Part shown: positions 50,346 to 54,957 of the stretch, in pieces | How positions within the stretch are numbered: the stretch's first letter is position 1 | Layout of the letters: every line of letters begins with the position of its first letter | NCBI GenBank assembly: GCA_964580995.1 | Contig: CAZOMV010000029.1 | Span: 1-54,957 of the forward strand | From: JAKJEP01 sp964580995 | Lineage (GTDB): Bacteria; Planctomycetota; Phycisphaerae; Sedimentisphaerales; SM23-30 | Length of the DNA stretch: 54,957 nucleotides | Reading direction: 5' to 3' | Translations under genes and position numbers: made by a program | The notes under the pieces: model-generated | Database searches by the model: none | What the model saw: only the letters and a program-made list of their open reading frames with translations | Told to the model about the DNA's origin: nothing

Positions 50346-51683
50346 TTAGAGGGACCAGCCTTCGCGATAGGGCGGGTTCATCAGTTGGTTGGCCTGGTCG
50401 CTGTTGGTGAAGCGTTTGGCGGTTGCGTCCCAGTACAGGATGGCGTTGAGCTTGAGGGCGATGACACCCATCTGGACCACTTCGGTCAAGAGGCCGGCGT
50501 GATCGACGAAATTGGAGCCGGCCGGCTGGCCGCCCTTGCAGGCGGCGATCCACTCCTCATAATGGCCGGGGGAACGGGGCAGAACCTTGGGCGGGGCGCC
50601 ATATTCTTTCATTTTGGTTTCGGGGATCAGCCGATGGTTCCAGATCTTGCCCTTATCGCCCACGTATAACATGCCGTCGCCGCCGCCTAAATTGCGGTCC
50701 GGCTCCAGCTCTTCCGGGCGGGCGGGCATCATGCCGCCGTCGTACCAGTTGATGACCAGGGCGGGACGATCGGCGGCGGCTGGGAAGTTAAAGCGGACCA
50801 CGGAGGAAAGGGGAGCGGTTTCGTTTTGAACCTCCGGCGGGCAGGAATAATTGCTGGAGCAGGCCTCCACGCTGGAGGGGTAGCCCAGCTTCAGGGCCTT
50901 GAAAATGGCGGAAAAATTATGGCAGGCGATGTCGCCCAGGACGCCGCAGCCGAAGTCCCACCAGCCGCGCCAGGAAAACGGTACATAACAGGGATGATAA
51001 GGCCGGACGGGGGCAGGTCCCAGCCAGAGGTCCCAGTCCAGAGTGGCGGGTACGGGCGGGGTGTCCGCCGGGCGCGGGATGCCGCGGGGGGAGATGTCGG
51101 GGTGGCGGTTGGACCAGCCGTGAATCTCCCGCACGGGGCCGATGGCGCCGTCCATGATGAGTTCGGCCAGGACGCGGGCCTCTTCGGAGGCCTGGCCCTG
51201 ATTGCCCATCTGCGTGGCCATGCCGGTTTCTTTGGCAACTTTGGCTACCTGCTGGGCCTCGTACATCGAATGGGTCAGCGGCTTCTGGCAGAAGACGTGC
51301 TTGCCCGACTTCAGTGCGGCCATGGTTATCACGGCGTGGGTATGGTCGGGGGTGGCGACGATGACGGCGTCGATGTCTTTTTGCTTGTCCAGCATGACGC
51401 GGTAATCGGTATAGATCTTGGCGCGAGGAAACTCCTGAAAGGCCCGGGCGGCGTAGGCATGATCGACATCGCAGAGGGCGACGATATTTTCCCCCTGCAC
51501 GCTTTGCATGTCGCTGAAGCCCTTGCCGCCGACGCCTATACCGGCGATGTTGAGCTTTTCATTGGGGGATTTTTGACCCGACTGGCCCAGCAAATGGCGG
51601 GGAACGATGGTAAAGGCCGCAACGGCGGCCGCTCCGCCGAGGAAATCGCGGCGGGTAATTTCACTTTTCTTTTTGTTCTGCAT
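50346..51683 (-). CDS. Tat-exported Gfo/Idh/MocA-family oxidoreductase (second copy)
   Basis: The 445-residue protein begins with a twin-arginine signal (TRRDFLGGAAAVAAF). The Rossmann fold shows IAGIGVGGKGFSD and ATPDHTHA, with QKPL in place of the usual EKP and VLGDIACHNFS in the substrate domain. It ends PPYREGWSL, the same closing motif as the first copy. AGGAG seven bases before the ATG at 51683 sets the start; the frame is open further upstream without one. It is followed directly by the EEP gene. The two oxidoreductases are clearly homologous but not recent duplicates. The likely action is NAD(P)-linked oxidation of a sugar in the periplasm. Confidence 0.92.
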   Translation of the reverse strand: MQNKKKSEITRRDFLGGAAAVAAFTIVPRHLLGQSGQKSPNEKLNIAGIGVGGKGFSDMQSVQGENIVALCDVDHAYAARAFQEFPRAKIYTDYRVMLDKQKDIDAVIVATPDHTHAVITMAALKSGKHVFCQKPLTHSMYEAQQVAKVAKETGMATQMGNQGQASEEARVLAELIMDGAIGPVREIHGWSNRHPDISPRGIPRPADTPPVPATLDWDLWLGPAPVRPYHPCYVPFSWRGWWDFGCGVLGDIACHNFSAIFKALKLGYPSSVEACSSNYSCPPEVQNETAPLSSVVRFNFPAAADRPALVINWYDGGMMPARPEELEPDRNLGGGDGMLYVGDKGKIWNHRLIPETKMKEYGAPPKVLPRSPGHYEEWIAACKGGQPAGSNFVDHAGLLTEVVQMGVIALKLNAILYWDATAKRFTNSDQANQLMNPPYREGWSL

Positions 51684-51830
51684 GGAGGTACTCCTGTTAT
51701 AAGGATTTAGGATATGTTTTGCGTCTGTAACCATTTCTCATCTGCCTTTTTGAGAAATATATGCACTTATTGCACCATACTAATAACAGAAATCCCTTTT
51801 AGCAATTATCTTACCGTATAAATTTTCATA

Positions 51831-51863
51831 AAAAAACAGGGCCGGCGGATGAGGCTGGCCCTG
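51831..51863 (-). terminator. Terminator of the hcp operon
   Basis: Read leftward: CAGGGCC (51863-51857), loop, GGCCCTG (51843-51837), then a run of U. It lies 30 bases past the hcp stop codon. Confidence 0.88.
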
Positions 51864-51890
51864 CTTTTTAACCAATCGAGATGCGGTTGT

Positions 51891-53540
51891 TTATCCCAGG
51901 ATGGCCTGGAGGTCTTTTTCGGGGGTGCTGATGGGCATGATGTTGAAGTTTTTGACCAGGACATCGAGGACCGCCGGGGTGACGAAGGCGGGCAGGCTTG
52001 GGCCGAGGCGGATGTTCTTGATCCCTAAATATAACAGGGTCAAGAGAATACACACCGCCTTCTGCTCATACCAGGATAAGATCATGGACAGCGGCAGGCC
52101 GTTGACATCGGTTTCGAAGGCCTTGGCTAGGGCTACGGCAATCTGGATGGCTGAGTAGGCATCGTTGCACTGGCCGATATCGAGCAGGCGGGGAATGCCG
52201 CCGATATCGCCGAAATTCAGCTTGTTAAAACGGTACTTGCCGCAGGCCAGGGTCAGGATTACGCAGTCTTTCGGGACGGCCTGGGCGAATTCGGTGTAAT
52301 AGTTGCGACCGGGTTTGGCGCCGTCGCAGCCGCCGACGAGGAAGAAGTGTTTGACGGCACCGGCCTTTACCGCTTCGATTACCTTGCCGGCCACGCCCAT
52401 CACGGCGTTGCGGCCAAAACCGACGAGGATGGTATCGGACGGTCCGTCTTCCGTAAAGCCTTTGGCAGCCAGGGCGGCGTTGATTACCGGGGTGAAGTCG
52501 CGATTGTTAATGTGCTGGACGTTGGGCCAGGCGACCAGGCCGCAGGTAAAGATGCGGGCCTGATATTCCTCTTTGGGTTTCTGGATACAATTGGTGGTCA
52601 TCAGAATCGCACCGGGGAAGGCATCGAATTCTTTCCGCTGGTCCTGCCAGGCGCCGCCGTAGTTGCCGACGAGATGTTTGTATTTTTTCAGGCCGGGATA
52701 GCCGTGGGCAGGGAGCATTTCACCGTGGGTGTAGATGTTAATTCCTTTGTTTTCCGTCTGTTTGAGCAGCTCTTCCAGGTCCTTGAGGTCGTGGCCGGAG
52801 ACGAGGATGGCCTTGCCCTTTACCGGGTGAATACGCACAGGGGTGGGGACGGGATGCCCGTAGGCGCCGGTGTTGGCCAGGTCGAGCAGTTCCATCACCC
52901 GCAGGTTGATTTCGCCGCATTTGAGGGTCATGGCCACCAGTTCATCCAGCGTGGGATTCTTCTTGGTCAGAAAATTAAGGGCCTCGTGGAAAAAGGCATA
53001 GACGCTATCATCTTCCTGGCCAAGGATTTGCGCGTGATCCATATAGGCGGCGGCACCCTTGAGGCCGTAGAAAATCAATTCCTGCAGGCCGGTTACATCA
53101 TCGCCTAACGATTGGCGGCGGGTGGGGATGGAGATTTCATCACGCTGCTTCATTAAATCAGTCAGGTTGCCAGTCGGCTGCCAAGTTGCCGGGCCATTTA
53201 AGGATTCGGGTTTTTTGCCTTTGGTCTGGCAGGCTTTTTCATAGGTCTGTTTGGCCTTATCTCTTAATTTTACGATACTTAACAGCATTTTTTGCAATCG
53301 CTGGGGGTCGAAATTTACGTTGGTTACGGTGGTAAACAAGGCCTTGATGGTGGCAAGATCGACCTCGTGATCCTTGAGGCCAAGCTGGCGGTTACGATGG
53401 GCGTACATCGATAAACCCTTGACGGCATAGCCAATTAAGTCCTGTAAACCCGCGGAATCCGGATCCTTACCGCATACGCCGAATTTCGTGCAGCCGGTCC
53501 CGCCGGCGGTCTGTTCGCACTGGAAACAAAACATGCTCAT
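51891..53540 (-). CDS. hcp: Hydroxylamine reductase / hybrid cluster protein
   Basis: Hcp is a cytoplasmic iron-sulfur enzyme that removes nitric oxide or reduces hydroxylamine in anaerobes. The 549 residues show the anaerobe-type N-terminal cluster motif CX2CX8CX5C (Cys 5, 8, 17, 23) for a 4Fe-4S cluster. The hybrid-cluster ligands lie in HGEMLPAHGYP, TTNCIQ, RIFTCGLVAWP, GGCDGAKP and TLACGKYRFN. AAGGAG seven bases before the ATG fixes the start. It lies 57 bases downstream of the ferredoxin-type gene and ends at a strong terminator, so it is the last gene of an operon led by an Rrf2 regulator. Confidence 0.97.
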   Translation of the reverse strand: MSMFCFQCEQTAGGTGCTKFGVCGKDPDSAGLQDLIGYAVKGLSMYAHRNRQLGLKDHEVDLATIKALFTTVTNVNFDPQRLQKMLLSIVKLRDKAKQTYEKACQTKGKKPESLNGPATWQPTGNLTDLMKQRDEISIPTRRQSLGDDVTGLQELIFYGLKGAAAYMDHAQILGQEDDSVYAFFHEALNFLTKKNPTLDELVAMTLKCGEINLRVMELLDLANTGAYGHPVPTPVRIHPVKGKAILVSGHDLKDLEELLKQTENKGINIYTHGEMLPAHGYPGLKKYKHLVGNYGGAWQDQRKEFDAFPGAILMTTNCIQKPKEEYQARIFTCGLVAWPNVQHINNRDFTPVINAALAAKGFTEDGPSDTILVGFGRNAVMGVAGKVIEAVKAGAVKHFFLVGGCDGAKPGRNYYTEFAQAVPKDCVILTLACGKYRFNKLNFGDIGGIPRLLDIGQCNDAYSAIQIAVALAKAFETDVNGLPLSMILSWYEQKAVCILLTLLYLGIKNIRLGPSLPAFVTPAVLDVLVKNFNIMPISTPEKDLQAILG

Positions 53541-53597
53541 AGTAATACTCCTTACTAAATAGATGGTTACACTTTAAACCTATACATAATGATTTTG

Positions 53598-54341
53598 TTA
53601 TTTTTCGCTGATAATCGAACCATCGATCCCGATGGTGATGTCATGAACGGGGATGGTACTGCCGCTTTGCTGCAGGGCGGCCTCGGCGATCCGGCACAGC
53701 CCGGAGCAGCATGGGACCTCCATATGGATGACCGTCAGGCTGGCAATCGAGGAAAGCGTCAGGATGTCGGAGAGTTTCTGCACGTAATAGCCGGCGTCGT
53801 CGAGCTTGGGGCAGCCGACCACGACGGGATTGCCCTTGAGGAAGGTATCATGGAAATCGGCAAAGGCAAAGGGGACACAATCGGCCACCAGCAGCAAGTC
53901 CGCATTTTGCAAATATTTCGCCGTCGGAGAAACCAGCTTCAACTGCACGGGCCAGTGGCTAAGCTGGGAGGTCCGGGGGGCAGCGGCAGCGGCGGTGCAG
54001 CAGGCGGCGGGGGCAGGTGTGTGCTTACGCTCGATGGTGCGGGCCATGGTGCCGGGGCAGCCGCAAGGCAGTTTTTCCTCTGACTTTCTATTTTCGAGTT
54101 TTTCCACATGGGCATGGGCGGCAGCCTCATCGAAGGGGTCCGCCGGCCGCTGTTCGATGGTAATGGCGCCCACGGGGCAATCCCCCAGGCAGGCCCCCAG
54201 CCCATCGCAATAGGTATCACTCACCAGGCGGGCCTTGCCGTTGACCAGCGCGATAGCCCTTTCAGCACAGGCATTTACACACTGGCCGCAACCGTTGCAT
54301 TTTTCCTGATCGATTTTGACAATATTACGCATAGCAGGCAT
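53598..54341 (-). CDS. 4Fe-4S ferredoxin-type electron carrier with C-terminal domain
   Basis: The 247-residue protein has an N-terminal two-cluster ferredoxin domain: CNGCGQCVNACAERA for the first 4Fe-4S cluster and CDGLGACLGDCPVGA for the second. A linker (about 85-130) is rich in Ala, Pro and Cys, and the C-terminal ~120 residues hold more Cys motifs (LLVADCVPFAF, VGCPKLDD, EVPCCSGLC) that could bind further clusters or a metal. AAGGAG eight bases before the ATG at 54341 sets the start, partly overlapping the end of rrf2. It most likely passes electrons to Hcp, its downstream neighbour. Family members next to hcp are common in anaerobes. Confidence 0.88.
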   Translation of the reverse strand: MPAMRNIVKIDQEKCNGCGQCVNACAERAIALVNGKARLVSDTYCDGLGACLGDCPVGAITIEQRPADPFDEAAAHAHVEKLENRKSEEKLPCGCPGTMARTIERKHTPAPAACCTAAAAAPRTSQLSHWPVQLKLVSPTAKYLQNADLLLVADCVPFAFADFHDTFLKGNPVVVGCPKLDDAGYYVQKLSDILTLSSIASLTVIHMEVPCCSGLCRIAEAALQQSGSTIPVHDITIGIDGSIISEK

Positions 54342-54346
54342 AGTAG

Positions 54347-54769
54347 TTACTCCTTGAGTTCGCATTCTTCCTTAAGCATAGCTAAACTGGTTTCGGACAG
54401 GTATTTTCTCAGTTCATTGTTCACATTATTTAGTATATCCCCCATAATACAGTTCATCCGCCCGCAAACCGGCTGGCCGACCAGGCAGTGGCTCTCGGAC
54501 AAAGGGCCTTCGATGGCTTCAAAAATGTCCATGAGAGTGATTTTGTCGGGATCCGAGGCAAGTTCGAAACCGCCTTTGGGGCCGCGGCCTGAAGTTACAA
54601 GTTTTGTTTTTACAAGTCTTTGCATCACCTTTGAAAGATGGGCTTCCGAGGCTTTGAGCTTTTGGGCCATCTCATGGGTGGAGAATTTTTTGGCTGGGTT
54701 GGCAGCCATCATAACCATGGCATGGAGAGCCAGGGAACATGCTTCTGAAATCTTTATAACGCTTGACAT
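54347..54769 (-). CDS. Rrf2-family iron-sulfur transcription regulator
   Basis: The 140-residue protein has a winged helix-turn-helix (about residues 10-70, with SEAHLSKVMQRLVK as recognition region and GRGPKGGFEL as wing) and three cysteines at 95, 102 and 107 (CX6CX4C) typical in position for an iron-sulfur cluster in NsrR/IscR/RsrR-type regulators, though the spacing is not the usual CX5CX7C or CX5CX5C. It leads the operon with the ferredoxin and hcp, so it is probably a nitric-oxide-sensing repressor of that operon. A palindrome in its promoter is described separately. Sensing role is inferred from gene order. Confidence 0.88.
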   Translation of the reverse strand: MSSVIKISEACSLALHAMVMMAANPAKKFSTHEMAQKLKASEAHLSKVMQRLVKTKLVTSGRGPKGGFELASDPDKITLMDIFEAIEGPLSESHCLVGQPVCGRMNCIMGDILNNVNNELRKYLSETSLAMLKEECELKE

Positions 54770-54794
54770 AGGTCTGATTCCTTATCTGGTATAT

Positions 54795-54820
54795 TGGTAC
54801 TATAATACCACTATTGTCAA
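54795..54820 (-). promoter_or_regulatory. Promoter with TGGTA-N6-TACCA operator candidate
   Basis: On the minus strand a perfect TTGACA (54820-54815) lies just upstream of the palindrome TGGTA-TTATAG-TACCA (54810-54795), with the rrf2 start 26 bases on. The palindrome covers the spacer and likely -10 region, which is where a repressor would act. It is a plausible autoregulatory Rrf2 site. Confidence 0.55.
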
Positions 54821-54854
54821 AAGGCAATAAAAATAATGGAAAAATTAAAAAAAT

Positions 54855-54957
54855 ATGACGCCAGCATCAAAAACTCGTCGTCCCCTTGTTATCGGGGAGC
54901 CGGAGCTGTTTTTGGAAGTCCATATCGACTTTTGGCGTTTCCATCAAATCCAGTTTC
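54855..54957 (+). repeat. Dispersed ~100-bp element, copy 2, cut by the window edge
   Basis: About 90% identical in inverted orientation to 2698-2800. Read rightward from the ATG at 54855 it gives MTPASKTRRPLVIGEPELFL and then EVHIDFWRF, the same frame as copy 1. It lies upstream of the rrf2 operon and runs off the edge of the window, so its full length is not known. Confidence 0.6.

Overview
The window looks like chromosomal DNA of an anaerobic member of the Planctomycetota, most likely the Phycisphaerae/Sedimentisphaerales side. This is inference from gene content: PEP-CTERM proteins, dockerin-like repeats, a CotH/lamin-tail exoprotein, Tat-exported Gfo/Idh/MocA oxidoreductases, a FlgI-like lipoprotein beside smc, and a hybrid-cluster-protein operon. 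No rRNA, tRNA, CRISPR array, integrase, transposase or phage gene was recognised.

Layout. 1-9.7 kb is a core-metabolism block: the 5' end of a secreted protein, a DUF486 membrane protein, a leftward run gltA - DUF502 - riboflavin synthase - pdxA - rsmA, then rightward genes for a glycosyltransferase, a BshC-like protein and a DoxX/TIM-barrel fusion. 9.7-14.4 kb is repeat-rich; it holds only two adjacent PEP-CTERM genes sharing an identical 106-bp 3' end and a relic of an Ig-like domain. 14.4-22.7 kb carries a FlgI-like lipoprotein, smc, a small membrane protein, an endonuclease/exonuclease/phosphatase (EEP) family gene that overruns its neighbour, and a radical-SAM DNA-repair-type gene. 22.7-34.5 kb is an exoprotein region, mostly leftward: a 1569-residue lamin-tail/CotH/dockerin protein, a cohesin-like protein, two paralogous cohesin-like plus dockerin-like proteins, a short PEP-CTERM protein and lipoproteins. 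34.5-35.7 kb is intergenic and repeat-rich. 35.7-41.6 kb has a large glycogen-debranching enzyme and a GAF-PP2C phosphatase. 41.7-47.0 kb is a rightward export cluster (TIM-barrel isomerase, alpha/alpha-barrel glycosidase-like protein, Gfo/Idh/MocA oxidoreductase). 47.3-54.8 kb is leftward: an MFS drug transporter, a DUF3592 protein, an EEP and Gfo/Idh/MocA pair, and a nitrosative-stress-type operon rrf2 - ferredoxin - hcp behind a promoter containing a palindrome.

How the parts work together. Much of the window concerns handling polysaccharide or glycoconjugates outside the cytoplasm (Tat and Sec proteins, dockerin-like and cohesin-like modules, PEP-CTERM anchors) plus internal glycogen turnover (debranching enzyme, CBM48-type glycogen-binding protein). 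The hcp operon and the 4Fe-4S proteins fit an anaerobic life with exposure to nitric oxide or hydroxylamine.

Repeats are a second theme: seven copies of a palindrome of the ATTCCC-N8-GGGAAT type, a 265-bp tandem duplication, a 106-bp triplication, AT-rich oligomers, and a ~100-bp element present near 2.7 kb and again at the right end of the window. Base composition of the plus strand alternates between C-rich and G-rich blocks, largely independent of gene direction.
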